DNA of 64,000 bases from NCBI RefSeq assembly GCF_021172145.1, contig NZ_CP089095.1:2790001-2854000 (forward strand), in the 5' to 3' direction. A program made the translations under genes and the position numbers. Below, in pieces: positions 35,033-44,007 of this stretch (positions are counted from its first letter, which is position 1; each line of letters starts with the position of its first letter). The notes under the pieces were generated by a model, which worked only from the letters and a program-made list of their open reading frames with translations, did not search any database and was not told the origin of the DNA. The DNA is from Flavobacterium cyclinae. Its GTDB lineage: Bacteria; Bacteroidota; Bacteroidia; Flavobacteriales; Flavobacteriaceae.

Positions 35033-35965
35033 TTAGAAGAATCTTGGTGAACTCGATACTTTCTTTGGGAAGTTCAAATCAAATAACAAGATAAGCTCAT
35101 GTGATGATGGGGTTGTTACCTTTAAATCAGAAACAATATGATCATACGCATAGCCTATTCGAATTGATGGTGTAACCGCATAATTTAACATAGCACCAAA
35201 ACTATCTTCTAAACGATAAGTTCCTCCTACTTCAAACTTCTGGTTGAATAAAAAGTTAGCCGATAAATCTAATGATGTTGGTGCGCCAAAGGCCGATTTC
35301 ATCATGAAAAATGGCTTGAATTTTACAGTTTCATTGATATCAAAAACATATCCCCCTGTTAAAAAATAATGTGATACCTCTGATCCAAATTCTAACTCAT
35401 CTCCAGTGCGCTGGATATCTAAATGTTTTGACTTTAACATATTAGGAACCGATAATCCTAAATAATACTTATTGGTATAATAGAAAAATCCTGATCCTAA
35501 ATTAAAATAGGTATTGCTGATATCTTCACTAAATGCAGGGTCTGTTGGTTGCGGCAAAGTATAATTAATATCGCTATACAAACCTACATTATGAAAGGTT
35601 AAGCCCATTTTTAATCCAAATGCTAACTTATGATCTCCTCCTAAATTTAATGTATATGAAAAATCCCCATACACATTGTTCTCCTCTACCGGACCTATCT
35701 TGTCAGAAATAAAACTTAATCCCAATCCAACATTCTTACCAACTGCAGTGTGCCCAAAAAACGTACCAGTCGTTGGAGCATCCTCTATCTCAACCCATTG
35801 TTTTCTATATAACAATCCCATAGATAAATTCTCCTTACTACCAGCATACGCAGGATTCATTACACTCATATTATACATGTATTGCGTATAATGTGGATCT
35901 TGTTGTGCTTGTAATTCTACAATCGTAGAAAATACAACTAAAGCTACTAAATATAGTTTCTTCAT
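35033..35965 (-). CDS. PorP/SprF-family type IX secretion membrane protein
   Basis: A 310-residue outer-membrane barrel. Signal peptide about 1-20, then QDPHYTQYMYNMSVMNPAYAGS, the nearly invariant PorP/SprF N-terminus (shown in parts: DPHYTQYM and NPAYAGS). The remainder is alternating strands ending with a hydrophobic segment and terminal Phe (SSPRFF). SprF-like proteins are encoded next to SprB-like adhesins and are required for export or attachment of proteins with type B sorting domains. Here it directly follows such an adhesin (45-bp gap) and precedes the PorE-like gene. A hairpin lies in the 45-bp gap. Confidence 0.95.
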   Translation of the reverse strand: MKKLYLVALVVFSTIVELQAQQDPHYTQYMYNMSVMNPAYAGSKENLSMGLLYRKQWVEIEDAPTTGTFFGHTAVGKNVGLGLSFISDKIGPVEENNVYGDFSYTLNLGGDHKLAFGLKMGLTFHNVGLYSDINYTLPQPTDPAFSEDISNTYFNLGSGFFYYTNKYYLGLSVPNMLKSKHLDIQRTGDELEFGSEVSHYFLTGGYVFDINETVKFKPFFMMKSAFGAPTSLDLSANFLFNQKFEVGGTYRLEDSFGAMLNYAVTPSIRIGYAYDHIVSDLKVTTPSSHELILLFDLNFPKKVSSSPRFF

Positions 35966-35981
35966 TATTCTTATTTTTTAT

Positions 35982-36003
35982 GGCTGCCACTTTCGTAGCA
36001 GCC
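35982..36003 (-). promoter_or_regulatory. GAAA-capped hairpin between adhesin and sprF genes
   Basis: In minus-strand RNA, GGCUGCUAC (36003-35995) pairs with GUGGCAGCC (35990-35982) around a GAAA tetraloop, a 9-bp stem with one U-G wobble. In the plus strand the same position would be a C-A mismatch, so the structure belongs to the minus-strand transcript. A runs, not U runs, flank it there, so it is not a standard terminator. It may act as an mRNA 3'-end stabiliser or processing point between the adhesin and its downstream genes; this is inference. Confidence 0.65.
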
Positions 36004-36010
36004 TTTTTAA

Positions 36011-39000
36011 TTATTGCTGTCTGTTAATATATACCCATCCTGTTTTAGCAGGTAAACCATTAAATTCAATCACATAATAGTATGTTCCATCTGGTAACTC
36101 ATTTCCATTATCAGATTGTCCATGCCATTCATTAGAATAATTTGATTTACTAAATACTTTAGTTCCATATCTGTTAAAGATCTCCACTTTAGTAACGTCA
36201 TATCCTGATAAATCCCAATCATCATTATCTCCATCATTATTTGGAGAAATACCTTTTGGAATCTCACAACCAATAACATTAATATCCATAGTAGTAACAT
36301 CTGCACAGAAAGCAACATCAGGTGTAAATGTATATGTTACAATTCCCACTTGTGAAGTATTCACTACTGAAGGGCTCCATGTACCTGTTATACCTTCATT
36401 AGATTCTAATGGTAATTGAATACTTGCGCCAAGACATAAATCATCTACTTGTGTAAAAGTAGGCATTGATCTATCATCAATTGTAACATCAATTGTACCA
36501 ACAGCAGCACATTGACCAGCATTTGGTGTAAATGTATAAGTTGTTGTACCAATGATAGATGTATCTATTGTTGCTGGTGACCAAACTCCAGAATATCCTT
36601 CGATAGATGTAGCTGGTAATGTTGCTACAGTTCCTTCACAAACCCCAACAATATTATTAAATGTTGATGGATTATTTGGTGAAATAACTATAGTAGCTTG
36701 ACTACTACCTGCATTTAAACAATTTGTAGCATCAATAGCTACGGAATAAGTAACTACATAAGTACCCGGTGTACTTAATGCTAAATCAATAACACCTGTT
36801 ATAGGGTCTATTGACAGACCTACAGTTGAGCTATAAACTCCACCTGAAGCAAACCCTGCAGCAGAAGTATTTGGAGATGGATTTGTTGCATCCGAAATAC
36901 AAACTGGTGTTGGGTAAGAAATTGTAGTAACTGGATCTGCATATACAACTGGATTAATTGTAAAACTCAAAGGATTTGAATTACAACCAGTCACTAAATC
37001 TGTTGCAATTAATGTGTAATTTCCAGGTGCTACTCCAGTAAAGTTAGTACTTGCTTGAGTTGTTGTTGTTACACCGTCGCTTAAAGTATATTCATAATTA
37101 GTTACATATAAGCTATAAATACCCACATCTGAATAATCAGGAAGATTCGGAGCTGTATTTGTCCAATCGATAACATCCCAATCAGCAGGATCCCAAGTCA
37201 TTGTAGGTAAAACCGCTGTTGTAATTCTTCTGTAGTTGTAACCAACACCTCCTGCTGGAGTAAAGATTACTTGGTTAACACCCCAATTATCTAATTCAAC
37301 ATCAGTACTTGTAGTTAAAATAATGTTATCATTATTATTAACTCCAGCACATGTTGTGAAAGTTAAATCAGGAACAATACCTCCTTGATTTGCACTATTA
37401 CTTAACTTCACAACAACTACATCATCATTTGCAAGAATACCACTTAAAGGTAAATTACAAGTTGGAGTACCTGTTGCATTTGTATAAACTTTTAATTTAT
37501 AGTTTGCTAAATCTACAGCACTTCCAGTTCCATTATAAATTTCAACATAAGTTAAAGACCCTGAAGTATGATCTGTTATCTCTGAAATAAATAAATCCGT
37601 TGGAATATTTATTTGATTATTAATTGGAGAAGTTACAGTAAATGAAGCCGTTTGATCAGCACAAACTGGTGTTTGCGTTATATTGATTACCGGTACAGGA
37701 ATAGAAGTAACAACTATTGTACTAGTTTGTCCAGGAGTAACATTACTACAAATACCTAAAGTAACACCCGTTAATTCTAAAGTTACATCTGCTGTTGGTA
37801 ACGTAATTGAAACCGTAACAGAACCCGTTGCATCAATAGTAGCTATTTGAGTAGCCCCACCATTAATAGTATAAGAAACTGTTGCATTAGGTGTTCCAGA
37901 AATTACAAAATCAGCATTACCAACTCCTAAACATATATTACTATCTACAACAGCTAAAGTTGCTGTTGGAAGATCATTAACCAAAACAGATGCAGAATTT
38001 GTAACTAAAATTGAACACGATGGATTAAAAATACTTACTAATTGTAATGTAATAGTACTTGGTACTGGATTCGTAACAGTAACAGTTGCTAAACCAGTTG
38101 TTGCATCTAATGCAATTGTTTGGATTACACCACCATTAATTGTGTAGTTCACATTAAATCCAGGAGAACCTTCAATAGTAAATACTGCATTATCACCTAC
38201 ACAAATTTCATTGTTTGAAGTAACTTGTGTAATGCTTGGTGAGAAATTAGTAATTACAATAGGAGTAGCAACAAAAATATCACAACCGTTTACTTGGAAA
38301 TTAAAATCAGCATATGAACCTGCGTCTAATCCAGCAATAATAATTTGACCATTTGAATTTGCAATGTAATTTGTTGGCCCAACTACTACTGTGTCATCTG
38401 TGTAAGTAACTGTGTACGTTTCACCTGCAATAAATCCTGAAGCAGTAATTGTTGCGTTTGAACTACCACATTGTTCATTTGTGAATGTGAAAACAGGTAA
38501 AGCTTGAATAGTAAAATTAGCTTTAAAATTATTTCCACTATTATTCACAAATATAGTATCGTCACAATCTGTTGTACTGTTATTATCTCCAGTTAAATCA
38601 AAATAAACTTCTATAACATAATTACCAGAAGGATAATTTGTTAAATCTATTGGAGATTCAGCATTATTTAATACTTCTTGCCATTTTTGATCACCTGGAT
38701 TACAAGTTCCACCCGAAGCAAAATTTCCAGCAACACAATCATCGAAGAATGGTAAATTTAATACTGTAAAAGCTCCAGGAGTAGCAGTTGCTTCATAAAC
38801 TCTATAATTTAATCTAGCACTACATACATTTGAAGTTGGAGTTTTAAATGATTTTAATTCACCTCCTCTAAAAATTAAATTTCCTGAGTTTTGAACATAA
38901 ATTCCTAGATCTGAACTTGGGAAAACATTTGCAGCAGGTCCAATTAAATCAGAACCAATTCCAGTAACATTATAAAATTCTCCTTCTGTAGCAGTATTTG

Positions 39001-41851
39001 TACAATCTTGAATCCAAACTGCTGTTGCGAAAGAATTAAAAGTACAAGTACCTAAGATTTCAACACTCATTTCAAATGTAGGAGAACATGGGAAAGTTGC
39101 AACATCTGGAGTGAAAATATATAAGAAAGTACCAGGTGTAGCCGTATCAATTTCAGTAACTGGATTTCCAGATAATGACCATTGACCTGTTACACCATTA
39201 ATTGAAGTATTACTCAATGCAATATTTGGACTACCAGAACATACAGATCCAGGAGTTGCAAATGTTGGAACAATAGTTTCATTAAGTGTAACAACTATTT
39301 CGTCTTCAATATTATTAATTCCACAAGTAATTCTTACTTTATATGTTCCTGATTGATAAACAGTTAATGTGCTTGTTGTTTCTCCTGGAATAACTACCCC
39401 ATTAAAGAACCATTCATAAGCATCTGCTGTTGTATTAGAAGAAACTATTTGATAAGAATCCGCACAAAGTGTTTGATCAGGACCTAAACTTGTACTACAA
39501 ACAATATCACAATTTGTTGCACCAGCTCCAGTTCCATTTAAATTAGTTTGGGTAAATGATACAGTACCTGGTTGACCACTAAAATTTGTAATCAACACAA
39601 TATAAATATCATTCAATTGTGCATTATTAATTGAGAAATTTTCAATAGATACAAAAGAGTAACTACAAGAAGCGATATTATTTGGTATTGTTAAATTTCC
39701 ATCAGGGAAATCATATAAATCATTACAAGAAGTAGCAAATTCTGCTGGAGTAAAAGGCCCCCAAACAATATAGTCTACGTCAATTCCATTACCATTTGTA
39801 CCAACTTGAGAAATCTGAAAATTTAAATTCCCAGACTGACTTACCTGCATAAAATACCACGATGGGTTAGGGGTAGTAGATAAGCATCCAATACTTCCAT
39901 AACTAGGTACTCCTACTGAGTTAGTATAAACTAATCCTGTATCACCACAAAATGCCGAAGCATCTGAACAATCTACTGGAGTACCAACACATAAAGTAAA
40001 AGTTGTGTTTTGACCTGGAGTAGCAGTTGTAGAATAAACCCTAATATAATAAGTTTGACCTGGAACTAAACTAGCAGCAACACTGTTTTCGTTATCACTA
40101 CAATATAATTGTGTTAGTGCTCCACAAGTCCCAGAATATACAACATGATATAAATCTGTAGTACTTCCAGCAATATTTACTAAAGATATGGTGTGAGTTC
40201 CTTCAGTCGCTGTAAATTGAAACCATACGTCATCATCGTCTGTTCCTCCACAAGTATTAGGATCAGTTGATGCAGTAGCCCCTAAAACAGTTCCTTCAAC
40301 AAAATTTATACAAGCTGTTCCCGTATTTACTGGAACACTAATTGCATCTGCACATTCATCATTTGATATAAGAGTAGCAAATGTAGCACCAACTGAAACA
40401 TCACTTTCATCTACCCCTAAACTACAAATAGATCTAACATAAGCTTTATATTGAGTTCCCGAGTTTAATCCTGTATACAAATAAGGTCTTGTTGAAGTTG
40501 TTTGCCAACCTGGAGTTGCAGCCGTAGGAACTGGAGAATTTGCAGGCAAAACCAAAACCTGCCATTGAGTTGCAGGACCATTTTCAATCCAATTTATCAA
40601 TGCATCGGTTTCACCGATAGCATTAAAAGTAACATTTGAAGGTCTAGGACAAGTAGGAGGTGGAGTACATGTAACATTTGCAGTCCATCCTGGTCTAGTA
40701 ACAGAACCATCACTTCTAAATCTAAATGTCAAACAGCCACTAGGACTAGATGCTGTAAAAGGGCCAATAATTGTTGTACCCCAAAAACCACCACTAATCC
40801 CTGCATTAGGACCTAAACCATTACCTAATCCACTATCAATAATTGGCGATGCTATTGAATTACCATCATACACATACAATGCATCCCATCTATCTTCCAC
40901 ATTAAAAGAGGTAAAGGTAACAGTTACTATATCACCTGGATTTGTTGGACATATAGTAGTAATAATATCTTCATTACTAGAATACGATCCTGTTGAACCA
41001 CCAGAATCAATAAAGTTTCCTCCACAAACAGGAGGTAATGCTGTTGTTGTAAAATTTCCTCCAGTAGACCATGAACTAACATTATCTGTTCCGCAAATTG
41101 CTCTTACATAATATGTGTAATTTGTTAGTGGAGAAAGTCCTGTTAAAGTATGAGGATTTGACACAGGAGTAACAATTGTTCCTGTTCCTTGTACAAAACC
41201 AGCAGGCCCATATTCAATTTCAAATTGAGTTGCAGATCCTGTGAAAGTCCAAGACAATTCAGCACTTGTTGAAAGCGGTATTGAGTTAACATTTGTAGGA
41301 GCAAAACACTGTTCATCTACATTTACATTATCTATAATCCAAGCATCTCCATTATCATTTTCCATAACAAATGCTATGTAAACACTTTGACCAACATATG
41401 CCGTCAAAGGAATTATTTTTTGTTCAAATGGAGCATTAATAATATCTAACTCCGTGTAAGGAGGTGTTACAATATCAACAAAAGTTGTTTGATCTGTTTG
41501 AGAAGTAGTAGAAATTTTTACTTTGTAAACACTTCCTTGTTCTCCATTTGCTATAGATCTAGCAAAAAAACGAAGTTGACCATTTACAGGAACATTCACT
41601 AATGGAGTAACCATCCAGTCTTCAGCAATTCCTGTAACGTTTTCTCTGTTAATAATTGCAGCTTTTGTACCTGCATACACCCAGCCTAATCCAGTAGCTG
41701 TTGTTGTAGTCCAACTTCTAGTTAAACCAATTCCATTGTCACCAATATGCCATCCAGCAGGAGGAAATGTCGCACCTTCAAAACCTTCGGAAAGTTGTCC
41801 AAAGCTTATAAAAGTGGATAATGACATGAAAAAAAATAATAATTTTTTCAT
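36011..41851 (-). CDS. Giant multidomain adhesin, SprB-like, with type B T9SS sorting domain
   Basis: A 1946-residue secreted protein. Signal peptide about 1-18; choice-of-anchor J/MAM-like domain about 20-180 (LSEGFEGATFPPAGWH, AWIIDNVNV); fibronectin type III about 183-270; CUB-like domain about 275-395 (CGGNFIDSGGSTGSYSS); second FN3 about 400-495; a pre-peptidase-like region about 497-625 (WFQFTATEGTHTISL); lamin-tail-like domain about 1420-1540 (TDLFISEITDH, YVEIYNGTG); several PKD/SprB-like cysteine modules; and the type B (gliding) C-terminal domain in the last 80 residues (KGISPNNDGDNDDWDLSGY, VEIFNRYGTKVFSK, LPDGTYYYVIEF). Expected to be carried on the surface by T9SS and used in adhesion. 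First gene of the unit with PorP/SprF and PorE-like proteins. Confidence 0.9.
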   Translation of the reverse strand: MKKLLFFFMSLSTFISFGQLSEGFEGATFPPAGWHIGDNGIGLTRSWTTTTATGLGWVYAGTKAAIINRENVTGIAEDWMVTPLVNVPVNGQLRFFARSIANGEQGSVYKVKISTTSQTDQTTFVDIVTPPYTELDIINAPFEQKIIPLTAYVGQSVYIAFVMENDNGDAWIIDNVNVDEQCFAPTNVNSIPLSTSAELSWTFTGSATQFEIEYGPAGFVQGTGTIVTPVSNPHTLTGLSPLTNYTYYVRAICGTDNVSSWSTGGNFTTTALPPVCGGNFIDSGGSTGSYSSNEDIITTICPTNPGDIVTVTFTSFNVEDRWDALYVYDGNSIASPIIDSGLGNGLGPNAGISGGFWGTTIIGPFTASSPSGCLTFRFRSDGSVTRPGWTANVTCTPPPTCPRPSNVTFNAIGETDALINWIENGPATQWQVLVLPANSPVPTAATPGWQTTSTRPYLYTGLNSGTQYKAYVRSICSLGVDESDVSVGATFATLISNDECADAISVPVNTGTACINFVEGTVLGATASTDPNTCGGTDDDDVWFQFTATEGTHTISLVNIAGSTTDLYHVVYSGTCGALTQLYCSDNENSVAASLVPGQTYYIRVYSTTATPGQNTTFTLCVGTPVDCSDASAFCGDTGLVYTNSVGVPSYGSIGCLSTTPNPSWYFMQVSQSGNLNFQISQVGTNGNGIDVDYIVWGPFTPAEFATSCNDLYDFPDGNLTIPNNIASCSYSFVSIENFSINNAQLNDIYIVLITNFSGQPGTVSFTQTNLNGTGAGATNCDIVCSTSLGPDQTLCADSYQIVSSNTTADAYEWFFNGVVIPGETTSTLTVYQSGTYKVRITCGINNIEDEIVVTLNETIVPTFATPGSVCSGSPNIALSNTSINGVTGQWSLSGNPVTEIDTATPGTFLYIFTPDVATFPCSPTFEMSVEILGTCTFNSFATAVWIQDCTNTATEGEFYNVTGIGSDLIGPAANVFPSSDLGIYVQNSGNLIFRGGELKSFKTPTSNVCSARLNYRVYEATATPGAFTVLNLPFFDDCVAGNFASGGTCNPGDQKWQEVLNNAESPIDLTNYPSGNYVIEVYFDLTGDNNSTTDCDDTIFVNNSGNNFKANFTIQALPVFTFTNEQCGSSNATITASGFIAGETYTVTYTDDTVVVGPTNYIANSNGQIIIAGLDAGSYADFNFQVNGCDIFVATPIVITNFSPSITQVTSNNEICVGDNAVFTIEGSPGFNVNYTINGGVIQTIALDATTGLATVTVTNPVPSTITLQLVSIFNPSCSILVTNSASVLVNDLPTATLAVVDSNICLGVGNADFVISGTPNATVSYTINGGATQIATIDATGSVTVSITLPTADVTLELTGVTLGICSNVTPGQTSTIVVTSIPVPVINITQTPVCADQTASFTVTSPINNQINIPTDLFISEITDHTSGSLTYVEIYNGTGSAVDLANYKLKVYTNATGTPTCNLPLSGILANDDVVVVKLSNSANQGGIVPDLTFTTCAGVNNNDNIILTTSTDVELDNWGVNQVIFTPAGGVGYNYRRITTAVLPTMTWDPADWDVIDWTNTAPNLPDYSDVGIYSLYVTNYEYTLSDGVTTTTQASTNFTGVAPGNYTLIATDLVTGCNSNPLSFTINPVVYADPVTTISYPTPVCISDATNPSPNTSAAGFASGGVYSSTVGLSIDPITGVIDLALSTPGTYVVTYSVAIDATNCLNAGSSQATIVISPNNPSTFNNIVGVCEGTVATLPATSIEGYSGVWSPATIDTSIIGTTTYTFTPNAGQCAAVGTIDVTIDDRSMPTFTQVDDLCLGASIQLPLESNEGITGTWSPSVVNTSQVGIVTYTFTPDVAFCADVTTMDINVIGCEIPKGISPNNDGDNDDWDLSGYDVTKVEIFNRYGTKVFSKSNYSNEWHGQSDNGNELPDGTYYYVIEFNGLPAKTGWVYINRQQ

Positions 41852-41884
41852 TGTTAAGATATAGTTATAGTTTGATTAATTTTT

Positions 41885-41913
41885 CAAAGTTACACAATTA
41901 ATTTAGTCATCAA
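41885..41913 (-). promoter_or_regulatory. Promoter of the adhesin-sprF-porE unit
   Basis: On the minus strand TTG (41913-41911), an 18-nt spacer and TAACTTTG (41892-41885) match the Bacteroidota TTG-N17-19-TAnnTTTG promoter closely. The -7 box is 33 nt before the ATG at 41851. Confidence 0.62.
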
Positions 41914-41977
41914 CTTAATATCGATAAAATACTTTTTTTATCGACAAAAAGCATCGGTGAAAAATTGATTTTTTATG

Positions 41978-41985
41978 TATATTTG
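41978..41985 (+). promoter_or_regulatory. -7 box TATATTTG for lpxH
   Basis: TATATTTG is a full TAnnTTTG match. A transcript would start near 41988, about 14 nt before the TTG start of lpxH, which makes longer N-termini unlikely. No TTG at -33 spacing was found. Confidence 0.45.
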
Positions 41986-42001
41986 TAAAAAGTAAGAAGT
42001 A

Positions 42002-42754
42002 TTGAAATCCAATAGAAAAATTTATTTCGCATCTGACCAACACTTTGGCGCGCCCACACCTGATGCAAGCTTTCCTAGAGAACAAAAATTTATTCAATGG
42101 CTAGATCTTGTTAAACAAGATGCCGATGCTATTTTTTTACTTGGTGATTTATTCGATTTTTGGTTCGAATACAAAACGGTTGTCCCTAAAGGTTTTGTAA
42201 GAGTTTTAGGAAAATTAGCCGAAATAAAAGACTCTGGTATTCCAATTTATTTTTTTGTAGGAAATCATGATTTATGGATGCACGATTATTTCCAAAAAGA
42301 GTTAAATATTCCCGTTTATCATGATAATCAAGAATTCACTTTTAACGGGAAAACGTTTTTAATTGGTCATGGAGATGGTAAAGGGCCAGGTGATATGGGT
42401 TATAAACGAATGAAAAAAGTGTTTACCAATCCGTTTTCGAAATGGTTATTTCGTTGGTTACATCCTGATATTGGTGTGAAATTAGCTCAATATTTATCGG
42501 TAAAAAACAAACTGATTTCTGGAGCAGAGGATGTAAAATATTTAGGAGAAGATAACGAATGGTTAGTACAATATTGCAAAAGAAAATTAGAAACTAAAGA
42601 ATACAATTTCTTCGTTTTCGGTCATCGTCATTTACCTTTGGAAATCGAATTGACTGAAAATTCCAAGTACATCAACTTAGGCGATTGGATTGGTTACTTC
42701 ACCTATGGTGTTTTTGATGGCGAAAAAATGGAACTGAAAGAATTCAAAAACTAA
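42002..42754 (+). CDS. lpxH: UDP-2,3-diacylglucosamine diphosphatase LpxH
   Basis: A 250-residue calcineurin-type phosphoesterase of lipid A synthesis, cleaving UDP-2,3-diacylglucosamine to lipid X. Metal-site motifs are ASDQHFG (D..H), LLGDLFDFWFEY (GDxxD), FFVGNHDLWM (GNHD), LIGHGDGKG and FVFGHRHLPLE. The frame has no ATG before these motifs: it opens with TTG at 42002, directly before KSNRKIYFASDQ, the expected N-terminus. An in-frame ATG at 41975 is followed by a stop, so TTG is the start. Its last 4 bases overlap the stop of the convergent MFS gene. Confidence 0.9.
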   Translation: MKSNRKIYFASDQHFGAPTPDASFPREQKFIQWLDLVKQDADAIFLLGDLFDFWFEYKTVVPKGFVRVLGKLAEIKDSGIPIYFFVGNHDLWMHDYFQKELNIPVYHDNQEFTFNGKTFLIGHGDGKGPGDMGYKRMKKVFTNPFSKWLFRWLHPDIGVKLAQYLSVKNKLISGAEDVKYLGEDNEWLVQYCKRKLETKEYNFFVFGHRHLPLEIELTENSKYINLGDWIGYFTYGVFDGEKMELKEFKN

Positions 42755-44007
42755 ATCGTTTCTAAATCTTTTTCAATATCCAATTCTCTAAATTTTGGTG
42801 AGGCTACAGCTGTAACTCCAACAATTCCTAAGGTCATCATTCCGCCAAAAACAACCGCAGGAACCACTCCCATAATTTTAGAAGCCAAGCCGCTTTCAAA
42901 AGCACCAAGTTCATTAGATGAACCCACGAAAATTGAATTCACAGAAGACACACGTCCTCGCATATGGTCAGGTGTGTAAATTTGAAGAATCGTTTGACGA
43001 ATTACTACTGAAATTCCATCGGTAACGCCACTCAAAAATAAAGCTACTACGGATAACCAAAAGTTAGTCGATAAACCAAAAACAATAATACAAATTCCAA
43101 ATCCGAAAACAGCTAATAATAACTTTTTACCTGCTTTTTGATGTAACGGAATTGAAGTTGAAATCAACATCGTAATTAATCCTCCAATAGCTGGAGCTGC
43201 TCTTAAAATTCCGAATCCTTCCGAACCTACTTTTAAAATATCTTGCGCAAAAATGGGCAATAAAGCAACAGCTCCACCAAATAAAACCGCAAACATATCT
43301 AAAGAAATAGCATTCAAAATAGGTTTTGAACTAAATACAAAAGACAATCCTTCTTTCAAACTTTTGAAAATAGGTTCGCCTAATTTTGGATTTAAAATCG
43401 GTTTTTTTTCAATTTGTGTTAGCACGATTAAAGCCATAATCACACAAAAAACCACAAAAACCAACGACCAAAACGCACCAACCCAACCAATAGCAAATCC
43501 CGCTAAAGCAGGACCAATTACAGCCGCCACTTGCCAAGTAGAACTACTCCATGTAGCTGCGTTAGGTTGCTCTTTTTTAGGAATAATCAATCCCAATAAA
43601 CTAAAAACGGATGGAATTAAAAAAGCACGAATGATTCCACCCACAAAAACTAAAGCGTAAATTCCGTACAAAATGGTATTTTTTGAAAAAGAATCGATAA
43701 AATTTGGATGAACCAATAAACACAAAAAAGCGCTAATTGTAGCTAATCCTGAAAAACATTTAATCAATAAGCCTTTTTTCTCGTTTTGATCTACAATATG
43801 TCCGGCAAACAACGCCATACTTATGGCTGGAATGATTTCCATCAAACCAATTAATCCCAATGATAGCGGGTCTTTTGTGAGGCGATACACTTCCCACTCA
43901 ATCAATACAAATTGCATTGACCAAGCCAAGACAATAAACAATCGCATGGCTAAAAACCAGCGAAATTCGGGTATTCGTAAAGATGAAAATGGGTCTTTTT
44001 TAGCCAT
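42751..44007 (-). CDS. Major facilitator superfamily transporter
   Basis: A 418-residue membrane protein with about twelve helices. The N-terminal half contains GLIGLMEIIPAISMALFAGHIVDQNEKK, shown in parts as LMEIIPAISMALFAGHIVD, the MFS motif A region, and the C-terminal half repeats it as GVTDGISVVIRQTILQIYTPDHMRGRVSS, shown in part as YTPDHMRGRVSS, typical of enterobactin exporter (EntS)-like or macrolide-efflux-like MFS. Substrate is unknown. The start at 44007 (MAKKDPFSSLR) is chosen over 44025; it overlaps the end of recJ by 8 bases, so translation is coupled. Confidence 0.85.
   Translation of the reverse strand: MAKKDPFSSLRIPEFRWFLAMRLFIVLAWSMQFVLIEWEVYRLTKDPLSLGLIGLMEIIPAISMALFAGHIVDQNEKKGLLIKCFSGLATISAFLCLLVHPNFIDSFSKNTILYGIYALVFVGGIIRAFLIPSVFSLLGLIIPKKEQPNAATWSSSTWQVAAVIGPALAGFAIGWVGAFWSLVFVVFCVIMALIVLTQIEKKPILNPKLGEPIFKSLKEGLSFVFSSKPILNAISLDMFAVLFGGAVALLPIFAQDILKVGSEGFGILRAAPAIGGLITMLISTSIPLHQKAGKKLLLAVFGFGICIIVFGLSTNFWLSVVALFLSGVTDGISVVIRQTILQIYTPDHMRGRVSSVNSIFVGSSNELGAFESGLASKIMGVVPAVVFGGMMTLGIVGVTAVASPKFRELDIEKDLETI

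Noticed and set aside
35982..36003. Terminator between adhesin and sprF
   Set aside because: The T-run lies on the plus-strand side only; on the transcribed minus strand the stem is followed by A residues, so it is described as a structural hairpin instead.
41915..42097. Minus-strand 60-codon frame at the lpxH start, Cys/Arg-rich
   Set aside because: It overlaps both the adhesin promoter region and the lpxH start and is not conserved-looking.
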